Shown piece by piece: positions 1 through 8,167 of a stretch of 64,000 bases of DNA (positions are counted from its first letter, which is position 1; each line of letters begins with the position of its first letter). The notes under the pieces were generated by a model. It was not told where the DNA came from, did not search any database, and saw only the letters and a program-made list of their open reading frames with translations. A program made the translations under genes and the position numbers. Source of the DNA: Methyloligella sp050110875 (GTDB taxonomy: Bacteria; Pseudomonadota; Alphaproteobacteria; Rhizobiales; Methyloligellaceae); contig CP188828.1 of the NCBI GenBank assembly GCA_050110875.1, forward strand, positions 558,001-622,000, in the 5' to 3' direction.

Positions 1-363
1 GAGAGTGCCGCCGGACATGGCCGCTCCGGCATAGGGGCCGGCATTGCCTTTCAGAATCAAGGTGCCGCCCTTGAGGGAGGCGCCGAGATAGGCGCCGGCA
101 TCGCCGTCGACCAGGATATCGCCTTCGGAGACGCGCGCGCCGATATGGTCGCAGCGCTCATCCGTGCCGACGAAGCGCAGCTTGGACGTCTCGTCGCCGC
201 TCACCTTGAAAAGATCGCCGACGGAAAGCGGCGCCCGGGTCGTGCCGATATGCAGCGCCTCGATATCCTTCGGCTTCATGCCGGCGAGACGATCGGGGGT
301 CAGGCAGGACAGATCGACCCTTTGATCGGGCCGCTGCTTCATTTTGAAGGTGAGAGCGCTCAA
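1..363 (-). CDS. fhcC: Formyltransferase/hydrolase complex subunit C (partial)
   Basis: N-terminal 121 codons of FhcC; the C-terminus lies beyond the left edge. FhcC is the homologue of formylmethanofuran dehydrogenase subunit C and is a structural part of the complex that moves formyl from H4MPT to methylofuran and releases formate. After about 70 residues the translation enters Gly/Ala-rich repeats (GDAGAYLGASLKGG, then GNAGPYAGAAMSGG), the GXGXG-type beta-helix of the family. The likely start is a TTG whose last two bases belong to the fhcD stop (TTGA overlap), which implies translational coupling; an in-frame ATG seven codons on is the alternative. Last gene of the fhcB-A-D-C run. Confidence 0.88.
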   Translation of the reverse strand, partial: MSALTFKMKQRPDQRVDLSCLTPDRLAGMKPKDIEALHIGTTRAPLSVGDLFKVSGDETSKLRFVGTDERCDHIGARVSEGDILVDGDAGAYLGASLKGGTLILKGNAGPYAGAAMSGGTL

Positions 364-1268
364 CCGACAATCTCCTTCAAATGGAAATGATGGGGGCCGA
401 GATTGCCGCCGTAATTGCCGGCAGCGATCTGGATGATGCCGTCCTTGGAACCGCCGTCGAGAACCGCATCCATGCCGGCCTTCATGGCGGCGGAGATGGC
501 TTCGGGCGTCAGACCGTCGATAACGATCTCCATGACCGCCTCGACCTCGAGCGGCAGATCCGTATCGACCGCGCCTTTGAGCGTCGGGCAATAGGCATCG
601 TTGGTGGAGGCGATCTGGCCCTCGTATTTCGAGCCGACCTTGGAGCCGGAGCGAACGATGCCGCCCGGGAACGGCGTGATGATATCGGGCATCTGGCTCA
701 TGGCCTTCACGGCACGGGTGCAGGCCTTGAGCACGCCGTCATGAGACTTGCCGAGCACCAGGAAGTTGCCGCCACCGACGGCATCCTTGGTGAAGCCGGT
801 CTTCTCCTCGCAGACGAACTCGCCATCCATCACGGGAATGCGCCAGAAGCGGCGGCCGTCGACGACCTTCGACATCTGCCAGCCATCGCCGAAGAAGCGG
901 AGCGACGAGCCGAGCTTCAACCCCTTCTTGCCCGGGAGCCCGGCATAGCAGGCGGTGCCGGGACAGGTCAGCACGCATTGGCCGACGCGGTTGCGGAGCT
1001 GCTTCTGCAGCTTGTCCTTGTCCATGGTGAAGAGCAGCACGGCAACGCCCGGACGGCCGTCATAGGTCTCGTCCCGGGAAAGCTTCCGCTCGATGCCGCC
1101 CTCGGCACCGCAAGCGATCACCGAGGTGGCGAAGCCGGTCATGGTGCGGGCTGCGATCTCCGCCCATTCCGCCGTCGGCGCCGTGACGATCACCCGGGTG
1201 CCCACCATGGGGAAGGCCTCGGCGAAGGTATCGACGATGGTGACGCCCTTGCGCTTGATATCCGTCAT
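360..1268 (-). CDS. fhcD: Formylmethanofuran:H4MPT formyltransferase
   Basis: 302 residues, the usual Ftr length. It transfers the formyl group between N5 of formyl-H4MPT and methylofuran in the cytoplasm. The N-terminus (VTIVDTFAEAFPMVGTRVIV) and the stretch CPTLKGAVDTDLPLEVEAVMEIVIDG near residue 230 are typical of Ftr/FhcD. The start codon overlaps the fhcA stop (ATGA) and the stop overlaps the fhcC start, so the gene is tightly coupled within the operon. In bacteria it acts inside the Fhc complex in the oxidative direction, opposite to methanogenesis. Confidence 0.96.
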   Translation of the reverse strand: MTDIKRKGVTIVDTFAEAFPMVGTRVIVTAPTAEWAEIAARTMTGFATSVIACGAEGGIERKLSRDETYDGRPGVAVLLFTMDKDKLQKQLRNRVGQCVLTCPGTACYAGLPGKKGLKLGSSLRFFGDGWQMSKVVDGRRFWRIPVMDGEFVCEEKTGFTKDAVGGGNFLVLGKSHDGVLKACTRAVKAMSQMPDIITPFPGGIVRSGSKVGSKYEGQIASTNDAYCPTLKGAVDTDLPLEVEAVMEIVIDGLTPEAISAAMKAGMDAVLDGGSKDGIIQIAAGNYGGNLGPHHFHLKEIVG

Positions 1269-2902
1269 GACGTCGTTCCTGGCAGCTTCGCGAAGCGGCC
1301 TTCGCGCCCTGCAATCCCCTCGGGCACGTCGAACACCTCTGGATTGATGCCGTAATTGTCGCCGTAGAAACCGTTGAGGCGGCGATTGATGTTCTTGTCG
1401 AAATCGGGGGTGGCGTGGAAGGCCTTGCCCCAGGTGATGTCGACGATCTTGCCGTCGCGCACGACGAGCGTGCCGTCCTTGAAGACGAGGGCCGCCCGAT
1501 CGAACATGGCGACCTTGTCGTCCTTCTTCGTATAGACGGCGACATCGCCCACCGCGCCTGCGCCGAGATGGCCGCGATCGGGAAGACCGAGCAGCTTGGC
1601 CGGCGCGGCACGGGTCATGACAGCGAATTCGGAGAGCGTGATCTCACGATCGATCTCCGCCAGATTGGTGACCTCGCGAATCGCCTCGGGCAGCTTATCG
1701 AGCCAGCGGGTCCGCTCGTTCTTGTCGAGAAGCAGACCGAAGATCTCCGGATAGCGGGTGAACAGCGCGCCGTTCGGATGGTCGGTGGAGAACAGCACCT
1801 GCCACGGGTTCTTGGCGAGGAGGAAGATCTCCAGGCCAATGGCCCACTGCACGGCGTTCACGAAGCTCTTGGACTTGTATTTGTAAGGCACGACGCCGGT
1901 GCCGTTGCCCTCGCCCTGGTAGAGTGCCCACTTCCCCGGGCTCGCCGCCTTGCGGCCGTCGAACTGGCGCAGCACGTCGGCTGACATCGTGACGGTCTGT
2001 CCGAACAGCACCTGGCCGACATCGACGGTGACGTTGGGGTGGGCATTCAGCGACTCCACCAGACGCGATGCGCCGGAGGACAACCCCTTCTCGCCTTCGG
2101 TGCCATAGCCGTAGAACTGGATATGGGCGAAATGGATCGGCACGCCCTCGGCCGCCTCGATGGTGGCGATGGCCGTGTCGATATTGCCGGCGATACCCAG
2201 ATTGTTGCAGTGGACATGGGCCGGGTGCGGCACGCCGAGATTATGGACCGCATGCTGCATGGCCTGGACGATCTGGCGCGAGGTCGCGCCGTAGAACGGC
2301 ACTTCGTCGTCGAGATTGAAGGTGCGGGCATTGAACTTGAAGGCTTCGGCGCCGCCCGCGTTGATGACCTTGAGGCCCAAGCATTTCGAACGGTGCAGGG
2401 TCCAAGCGACGTAGTCCTGAATCTCGCTCTCCGAAGCGTTCCGGTGCAGCTGCTGGAGGGCGAAATCGTCGTTGCCGAGGATCGCCAGCCCGCCGACATC
2501 GAGGATCGGAATCTGGGAAAGCTCCAGATGGGTCTGGATCGCATGAGTCGGCTGCACGGCCGGCTCGATGGCCGTGGTATAGCCCATCTGGGCATAGCGG
2601 AGGCCGGTCGCATAGGCACCCCAAGAGGCCGGTGTCGGCGGGATATGCACGCCGCCTTCGGCCGCCAGCAACGGCAACTCCGGCATGAGCTGACGCGCCA
2701 GAGTGACGTTGGAGCCCGCGATATGGGAATGGACGTCGACGCCGCCGGGCATGACGATCTTGCCGGAGACATCGTAGGTCTCGTCCGGCTTGCGGCCTTC
2801 CGGATCGGCGATGACGCGGCCGTTCTCGATATAGACATCGCCCACCGCATCGCGATTGTTCGCCGGGTCGACGACGCGTCCGCCTTTCAAGCGAAGCAGC
2901 AT
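1265..2902 (-). CDS. fhcA: Formyltransferase/hydrolase complex subunit A (formyl-methylofuran hydrolase)
   Basis: 545 residues, an amidohydrolase-superfamily protein homologous to formylmethanofuran dehydrogenase subunit A. It hydrolyses formyl-methylofuran to formate. Metal-ligand motifs are visible: GVDVHSHIAGSN (His58, His60), then PAHVHCNNLG, HFAHIQFYGYG and the distal FSTDHPNGALF. The ATG start overlaps the last two bases of the fhcB stop (TAATG), which fixes it; a longer frame extends upstream into fhcB but is not coding. It ends in an ATGA overlap with fhcD. Confidence 0.96.
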   Translation of the reverse strand: MLLRLKGGRVVDPANNRDAVGDVYIENGRVIADPEGRKPDETYDVSGKIVMPGGVDVHSHIAGSNVTLARQLMPELPLLAAEGGVHIPPTPASWGAYATGLRYAQMGYTTAIEPAVQPTHAIQTHLELSQIPILDVGGLAILGNDDFALQQLHRNASESEIQDYVAWTLHRSKCLGLKVINAGGAEAFKFNARTFNLDDEVPFYGATSRQIVQAMQHAVHNLGVPHPAHVHCNNLGIAGNIDTAIATIEAAEGVPIHFAHIQFYGYGTEGEKGLSSGASRLVESLNAHPNVTVDVGQVLFGQTVTMSADVLRQFDGRKAASPGKWALYQGEGNGTGVVPYKYKSKSFVNAVQWAIGLEIFLLAKNPWQVLFSTDHPNGALFTRYPEIFGLLLDKNERTRWLDKLPEAIREVTNLAEIDREITLSEFAVMTRAAPAKLLGLPDRGHLGAGAVGDVAVYTKKDDKVAMFDRAALVFKDGTLVVRDGKIVDITWGKAFHATPDFDKNINRRLNGFYGDNYGINPEVFDVPEGIAGREGRFAKLPGTTS

Positions 2903-4005
2903 TATGCGGCCTCCGTGGTGTTCAGACGGTCGGTCAGGGCGCCAAGAATCTGCGCCACGCTCGGCAGGCCCGATCCGCTTGCGGATGCGCGAACCATGCC
3001 GAGACCGGAAATTTCGGGCAAATAAAGTGCCGCATCGTGATCGCTGCCGGGCTTGGCGATTTCGATGACGATATCGGCGGCGTCGGGCTTCACGGTGCCG
3101 GGATTGGCGAGGAGGATCGTCGGCACGCCTTTGGGCGCCTCGGCCTTCTTCTCCCCGAAGGCATCGATCCAGAGCAAGGCATCGGCCTCGCCGTCCTCGA
3201 TCATGCGATGAGTGTCGTAGCGCCAGGCGTCGTGCACGGGATTGCCATGGGCAAAGCTCGTGCGCACGGGCAAGCCGCAAGTCCAGACCGAGCAGAGATT
3301 GACGCCTTCGCCGTTGCCGTGAACCGGAACCGTGTAGGTGCCGGCGCGCGCCTTGCCGCACAGGGAGCGGACCATGTCCAAAACCGTGTGCAGCACGGGT
3401 TCGGGAAGCTCCTCAGGCGAGTAGACGAAGACGGAGAAAGCCGCTTCCCGGAAACGTTCCGCCGCCTCGGCGAGCGCCTTGGGCAGCGCCTTCCTGGTAT
3501 CGCCGAAAGGATGATGCTGGATCGCCGCCGCCAGCATGCCGATGGCGGTCATCAGATCGACTTTTCGGATATCGATGGCCGTGGTCTCGACAGTCTCGGG
3601 CAGCGTCTTGGGCTTGCACCCCATGGTGATCAAGCGGCGTGGCTCGGCACCCGGCCGCGGCAGCTTCTGCTTGGCCGGGAAGATCTTCTCCAACAGTGCC
3701 GGGTCGGCCTCCAGAGGCGCCTTGCCCAGCACGATCACCAGATCGGAGCGATTGCGAACCTCGCCCAGGCTGACGGGCGTGGAGCCCGCCTCGCGCATCA
3801 GCCGATTGGCGCGGGCCATGCCACCGCCGGCCGCATGATCGATGACGCCACCGACTGTCTCGGCGAGATCGAGGGCCGCCTCGGCGCCCGCGACGTCGGT
3901 CATCAGACCCGCAATCAAAGGAAGTTTGGCTTTGCCGAGGAGCTCTGCAGCGCTGGCGAGCGCTTGCCCCTCCTCGACCTCGTTGCCGTTTAAATAGACC
4001 GCCAT
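2902..4005 (-). CDS. fhcB: Formyltransferase/hydrolase complex subunit B (metal-free FmdB/FwdB relative)
   Basis: 367 residues, clearly shorter than archaeal FwdB/FmdB. It begins MAVYLNGNEVEEGQALASAA and has no N-terminal CxxC-type iron-sulfur motif; the few cysteines (MGCKPKT, SLCGKAR, NLCSVWTCG) do not form a cluster-binding pattern. This matches bacterial FhcB, which lost the Mo/W site because the complex hydrolyses rather than oxidises formyl-methylofuran; its role is taken to be structural. An AAAGG site about 10 bases upstream supports the start. First of the four fhc genes, 119 bases downstream of the pterin dehydratase homologue on the same strand. Confidence 0.94.
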   Translation of the reverse strand: MAVYLNGNEVEEGQALASAAELLGKAKLPLIAGLMTDVAGAEAALDLAETVGGVIDHAAGGGMARANRLMREAGSTPVSLGEVRNRSDLVIVLGKAPLEADPALLEKIFPAKQKLPRPGAEPRRLITMGCKPKTLPETVETTAIDIRKVDLMTAIGMLAAAIQHHPFGDTRKALPKALAEAAERFREAAFSVFVYSPEELPEPVLHTVLDMVRSLCGKARAGTYTVPVHGNGEGVNLCSVWTCGLPVRTSFAHGNPVHDAWRYDTHRMIEDGEADALLWIDAFGEKKAEAPKGVPTILLANPGTVKPDAADIVIEIAKPGSDHDAALYLPEISGLGMVRASASGSGLPSVAQILGALTDRLNTTEAA

Positions 4006-4124
4006 AGCGGCGCACCTTTATTCAGAAGCGGAGACCCACGCAAGCGCTCGAATGCGCGCAGGGCAGCTGGTGTGGAGAACATCCGGCGGACAGCCTAGCG
4101 CCGCCAGACAGTTAGCAAGGCAGG

Positions 4125-4505
4125 TTAGGATTTCGGCTTATCGTATTTGATATAGGCAAAGCGCTGATCGTCGGGCGTACCTTCCAACGCACCGTCCTCC
4201 ACGCCGGGCTGCCAGTGAACGACCTCCTCGATCTTCTTCGCCAGTTCGAAATCCTTATCGGTGATTCCCCTGGCGGCGTGATTCTTCAATCGAACCTCGA
4301 CCCAAGCATAGGAGGCGGTGATATCGGGATGATGAAAGGCGGCCTCGGCCAGATGCCCCACCGTGTTGATCACCATCAGGGTGCTCTTCCAACTGGCCGT
4401 CTTGTACTTGCGGCGAATCCAGCCGTCTTCCAGATACCAGTGCGGAAGCTCCTTGAGGCGTTCCTCACATTCGCTTTCGTCGTATACGCGTTCCGAAGTA
4501 GCCAT
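4125..4505 (-). CDS. Pterin-4a-carbinolamine dehydratase homologue
   Basis: 126 residues of the PCD/DCoH family. The core shows the conserved His-rich element (VGHLAEAAFHHPDITASYAWVEVRL) and GITDKDFELAKKIEE. The family dehydrates 4a-hydroxytetrahydropterin; in methylotrophs homologues recur next to H4MPT genes, so a role on methanopterin is more likely here than phenylalanine hydroxylation (inference). No phenylalanine hydroxylase gene is adjacent. The start at MATSERVYDES is preferred over an upstream in-frame ATG because the extra about 34 residues look non-coding. It lies upstream of fhcB on the same strand and may be its first operon partner. Confidence 0.88.
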   Translation of the reverse strand: MATSERVYDESECEERLKELPHWYLEDGWIRRKYKTASWKSTLMVINTVGHLAEAAFHHPDITASYAWVEVRLKNHAARGITDKDFELAKKIEEVVHWQPGVEDGALEGTPDDQRFAYIKYDKPKS

Positions 4506-4630
4506 GACACCTGTCTTTAAAAAATATCTCGCTCGAGAACCTCGCGGTGGGAAATTCTCCACCCTCTCGCTTGACGCCAGCATACCGAGGGGCTTCATGC
4601 GCAGCAACGGAAGCTTCTCGGGAATGCGCC

Positions 4631-5014
4631 ATGCTGCAGCTTGAACGCAATAAGGAGGTGGTGGTTTCTTTCTACGACCTTATGTTCAATAAATGCCGTC
4701 CGCGTGAAGCGATCGAACTCTACGCAGGCGCCGAATACAAGCAGCACAACCCTGGCGTCGAGGACGGCAAGGCAGGCTTCATCGCGTATTTCGAAGACGC
4801 GGCACGCCGCCATCCAGGGAAGCGGGTCTACTTCAAACGTGTGATCGCCGAGGGCGATTACGTCGTGCTGCATTGCCATCAGGAATGGCCCGGAGATCAC
4901 GACTGGGCCGGGATCGACATCTTCCGGTTGGATGAGGATGGCAAAATCGTTGAGCATTGGGACGTCTTGCAGATCGTCCCGGAAAAATCCGCCCACTCGA
5001 ACGGAATGTTTTGA
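4631..5014 (+). CDS. SnoaL-like/NTF2-fold protein of unknown role
   Basis: 127 residues. The sequence (FYDLMFNKCRPREAIELYAGAEYKQHNPGVEDGKAGF, then HCHQEW and DIFRLDEDGKIVEHWDVLQ) is the usual small SnoaL-like fold, a predicted cyclase/isomerase-type cone. Conserved YxQHNP, HCH and EHWD residues suggest a working active site. It is divergent from the dehydratase homologue (126 bases between starts) and 26 bases ahead of beta-RFAP synthase on the same strand, so it probably shares a message with a methanopterin gene. I do not know its substrate. The ATG at CCATGCTGCAG is chosen because the longer frame reads back through the divergent gene's start region. Confidence 0.85.
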   Translation: MLQLERNKEVVVSFYDLMFNKCRPREAIELYAGAEYKQHNPGVEDGKAGFIAYFEDAARRHPGKRVYFKRVIAEGDYVVLHCHQEWPGDHDWAGIDIFRLDEDGKIVEHWDVLQIVPEKSAHSNGMF

Positions 5015-5040
5015 GTGCTTGGCCCTGAGAGAGATCTCGA

Positions 5041-6045
5041 TTGACGAAATTTGATCGCATACGCGCCTCCGCGCCCGGCGGCCCCGACGGATCGTCTTGG
5101 CCGCAGAGCGTGTCCGTCACGACGCGGGCTCGCCTGCATTTCGGGTTTTTCGATCCGAGTGGTCAAGGCGCCCAGCCTTTCGGCAGCTTCGGTCTCGGGC
5201 TCGACCGGCCGGTGACGGCGCTTCGCCTGACCCGTGCCGAAAATTTGACGGTCAGCGGCCCGGAAAGCGAGCGGGCAAGCGCCTATCTCACCCGGCTCGC
5301 GGACCTGTCCGGCCGAGACTGCAATTTTTCGCTGCAAATCGATTCGGCAATTCCTTCCCATTCCGGTCTCGGCTCGGGCACCCAGCTCGCGCTCGCTGTC
5401 GGCGCGGCCTTTGCGCACATCGAAGGGCTCGCCCTGACCCCGCGGGAGATCGCCAGCACGCTCGACCGGGGACGCCGCTCGGGAATCGGCATCGGCACGT
5501 TTGCCCATGGCGGCGTGGTGATCGATGACGGACCCAGCGGCGGCGATTTGCCCGTGGTGCTGGCCCGGGCCGACTTCCCGGAAACCTGGCGGGTGATGTT
5601 GATCTTCGATCCCGATTGCAAAGGGCTGCACGGCTCCAACGAATTGGAAGCCTTCGCCACCGCGCCGGCCTTCCCCGACGCCGAATCGGCGCGGCTGAAG
5701 CAGCGCTCGCTGCATTCGGCGCTGCCGGCCCTCGCCGACGGGAGCTTCGACCGATTCTGCGAGACGATCGGCCATCTGCAATCGGTGATGGGAGTCTATT
5801 TCGCTCCCTATCAGGGCGGGCCTCTGGTCAGCGAGAAGGTCAGCGCAGCGGTCCATTGGCTGCGCAGCGAAGGCTATAAGGGCGTTGGCCAGAGCTCCTG
5901 GGGTCCGACGGGGTATGCCATTCTGCCAAGCGAACAAGACGCCGAGCGGCTGCTGTCCGAGGCGGAGAAGCGGTCCGGCTTTGCGTCGCTGCGATTCGAG
6001 ATCGCGCGGGGCTGCAATGAAGGCGCGCTGATCGAATGCACCTGA
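5041..6045 (+). CDS. Beta-ribofuranosylaminobenzene 5'-phosphate synthase
   Basis: 334 residues from a TTG start with a GAGAGA site nearby; an in-frame GTG at 5110 (VSVTTRARLHFGF) is a credible alternative. A GHMP-superfamily protein: TTRARLHFGFFDPSG near the N-terminus and the IPSHSGLGSGTQLALAVGAA loop identify it. It condenses PRPP with 4-hydroxybenzoate (aminobenzoate in the original naming), the committed step of H4MPT synthesis, and is a marker for H4MPT-linked C1 metabolism. It follows the SnoaL-like gene and precedes mtdB by 108 bases. Confidence 0.93.
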   Translation: MTKFDRIRASAPGGPDGSSWPQSVSVTTRARLHFGFFDPSGQGAQPFGSFGLGLDRPVTALRLTRAENLTVSGPESERASAYLTRLADLSGRDCNFSLQIDSAIPSHSGLGSGTQLALAVGAAFAHIEGLALTPREIASTLDRGRRSGIGIGTFAHGGVVIDDGPSGGDLPVVLARADFPETWRVMLIFDPDCKGLHGSNELEAFATAPAFPDAESARLKQRSLHSALPALADGSFDRFCETIGHLQSVMGVYFAPYQGGPLVSEKVSAAVHWLRSEGYKGVGQSSWGPTGYAILPSEQDAERLLSEAEKRSGFASLRFEIARGCNEGALIECT

Positions 6046-6153
6046 TGGGCGACAGCGCCTAAGACTTGTGCCGTCTTGCCGCGTTTGCCAGATATGCAGG
6101 GACCGGTTGAGAGGTTCCCATTTCGATTTCGAAATTTCAGGAGATGAAGGCCC

Positions 6154-7050
6154 ATGGCGCATCGCCACATTCTGCACATGCTCACCCCGCTCAAATATAT
6201 GAGCCCCTTCGACGTCAACATGGCGGTCGATGCCGGTTTCGATGTGGTGATCCCCTATACCAGCGTCACCGAGAGCGACGTGAACGGGCTGGTGCAGGAT
6301 GCCATCTTCTCCCGCGGGCCCGATGGCGTGAAGAATACCGGCGTCTTTATCGGCGGGAAACGCGCCATCGAAGCGCTCAACATGATGGACAAGGCTAAGG
6401 CGGCCATGGTGCCGCCCTTCGAGGTCTCCGTGTTCGCCGATCCGGCCGGCTCCTTCACCACGGCCGCGGCCATGGTCGCCTGCGCCAACAAGGCCTTGGA
6501 GGACAAGTTCGACACCGGACTGAAGGGCAAGCGAATCGCGATCTATGGCGGCACGGGCGTGGTGGGCTTCGCGTCCGCGGTGATCGCCGGGCTGCATGGC
6601 GCAACCCCGGTCCTGGTCGGCTATGACGGTCCGGAGCGGGTGCGCCGCCTGGCCGAGGAATCCAACCAGCGCTTCGAGGCCAACCTGCAATATGCCGACG
6701 GCAGCACCGAATCCCAGAAGACCGAGATCCTGAAGGAGTGCGAGCTGACCTTCTCCGCCGGTCCGGCCGGACGGCAGCTTCTCACCACCAACCAGCTGAA
6801 AGAGGCCGACAAGCTGCTCGTGGCGGCGGACGTGAATGCGGTTCCCCCGGCGGGCATCGAGGGCGTCGGCATCCAGGATAACGGCAAGCCCATCGACGGG
6901 CTGAAGACGGTCGGCATCGGCGCGCTCGCCATCGGCGACGTCAAATACAAGACCGAGGAAGGCTTGTTCAAAATGATGCTCGATTCCGACAAGCCGCTCT
7001 ATCTCGATTTCCGCGACGCCTACGACCTTGCCAAGACGCTCGCGCCTTAA
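6154..7050 (+). CDS. mtdB: Methylene-H4MPT dehydrogenase, NAD(P)-dependent
   Basis: 298 residues. It oxidises methylene-H4MPT to methenyl-H4MPT with NAD(P)+. The Rossmann motif YGGTGVVGFA is at residues 131-140, and the N-terminus (HILHMLTPLKYMSPFDVNMA) is characteristic of MtdA/MtdB. Placement among H4MPT genes beside mch and fae favours MtdB over MtdA. An AGGAG precedes the ATG at good spacing. The 108-base gap before it may carry a promoter. The following ATP-grasp gene overlaps its 3' end by 23 bases. Confidence 0.96.
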   Translation: MAHRHILHMLTPLKYMSPFDVNMAVDAGFDVVIPYTSVTESDVNGLVQDAIFSRGPDGVKNTGVFIGGKRAIEALNMMDKAKAAMVPPFEVSVFADPAGSFTTAAAMVACANKALEDKFDTGLKGKRIAIYGGTGVVGFASAVIAGLHGATPVLVGYDGPERVRRLAEESNQRFEANLQYADGSTESQKTEILKECELTFSAGPAGRQLLTTNQLKEADKLLVAADVNAVPPAGIEGVGIQDNGKPIDGLKTVGIGALAIGDVKYKTEEGLFKMMLDSDKPLYLDFRDAYDLAKTLAP

Positions 7051-8158
7051 GGGTGCCCCGCTCCTGATCGCGGCGGTCTCGGCCAGGAGCCTGGCTGCCG
7101 CCGCGAACCGTGCCGGTCTCGTTCCGCTTACCGTGGATTTCTTCGCCGATCGGGACACCCAGGAGACCGCCGCGGCCAGCCTTCGGTTCGACGGCGACAT
7201 GAAGACGGGAATCGGGGAGCGCGATCTCCTCGACAAGCTGGCGGTGCTTGCCGAAGCCGCCCCCTCCCCGCCCATCGGCTTTCTCTACGGATCGGGTTTC
7301 GAGACGAATCCCGGCTTGCTCGACGCGGTTGCCGCGCGCTGGCCGGTGCTGGGCAATGGGGCGGAGACGGTCTCCGCGGTCAAGGATCCCGGCGGCTTCT
7401 TCCGGACGCTTCGGAGCCTCGGCATTCCTCACCCGGAGACGCGAACGACGCCGCCGGAGCATTTCGAAGGCTGGCTGGTCAAACGGATCGGCGGGGCCGG
7501 CGGGAGCCATGTGAGCACGGCGAAGGACGAAGCCCCCGGCAATGTCTATTATCAGCGGCATGTGGACGGCACGCCAGCCTCCCTGCTCTTCGTCGCCAAC
7601 GGTTCGGAGATGACGCCGATCGGCTTCAGCACTCAATGGGCGGCACCGGGACCCCGATCGCCCTGGCGCTATGGCGGCGCGGTGCGGCCGGCCGCGCTCG
7701 GCGACGCGCGGGAGACGCGGATGATCGGATGGATAGCCTCCTTGGTCGAAGCCTTCTCACTAACCGGGCTCGGAAGCGCGGATTTTCTGGTCGAGGACGA
7801 AAAAATCTGGCTTCTGGAAATCAATCCGAGGCCTGGCGCCACCCTCGATATCTTCGACGATACGGCGCATCCTCTCATCTCATTTCACCTTGACGCGGTG
7901 ACGACCCGAAAGCTACCCAGCCGCCCTAGCACGGGCGGTGCGGCCGCCACGGCTATCGTTTTTGCGCGCCATGGTGTCACCATACCGCATGGCCTCGAAT
8001 GGCCGGAATGGGCTTCCGATAGACCGAAGCCGGGCGAACGCATCGCAAAGGATGGGCCGATCTGCACGGTGATGGCCCGGGGGAAGACGAAGGACCAGGC
8101 ACGGCAGTGCGCCGAGAGGCGGGTCCGGGAGATCTGGGCCGCGGTGAGCGGCACATAG
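7028..8158 (+). CDS. ATP-grasp protein of the H4MPT cluster (Orf5 type)
   Basis: 376 residues starting at a TTG inside the 3' end of mtdB (23-base overlap); the typical N-terminal strand PLLIAAVSARSLAAAANRAGL begins shortly after, so no later start keeps the domain whole. ATP-grasp signatures: VKRIGGAGGSHV near residue 157 and the metal-binding end SADFLVEDEKIWLLEINPRPGA. It corresponds to Orf5, conserved in methylotroph C1 clusters. It presumably forms an amide bond in H4MPT or methylofuran synthesis; which bond is unproven. mch follows after 9 bases. Confidence 0.87.
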   Translation: MPRRSRLKGAPLLIAAVSARSLAAAANRAGLVPLTVDFFADRDTQETAAASLRFDGDMKTGIGERDLLDKLAVLAEAAPSPPIGFLYGSGFETNPGLLDAVAARWPVLGNGAETVSAVKDPGGFFRTLRSLGIPHPETRTTPPEHFEGWLVKRIGGAGGSHVSTAKDEAPGNVYYQRHVDGTPASLLFVANGSEMTPIGFSTQWAAPGPRSPWRYGGAVRPAALGDARETRMIGWIASLVEAFSLTGLGSADFLVEDEKIWLLEINPRPGATLDIFDDTAHPLISFHLDAVTTRKLPSRPSTGGAAATAIVFARHGVTIPHGLEWPEWASDRPKPGERIAKDGPICTVMARGKTKDQARQCAERRVREIWAAVSGT

Positions 8159-8167
8159 GAGGGTTCA

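Noticed and set aside
2903..3361. Upstream extension of the fhcA frame
   Set aside because: It reads through fhcB in another frame and has an Arg-rich nonsense composition; the ATG overlapping the fhcB stop begins the conserved FhcA sequence.
4897..7275. 792-codon open frame on the minus strand opposite RFAP synthase and mtdB
   Set aside because: The plus-strand genes carry strong family motifs; the antisense product has none.
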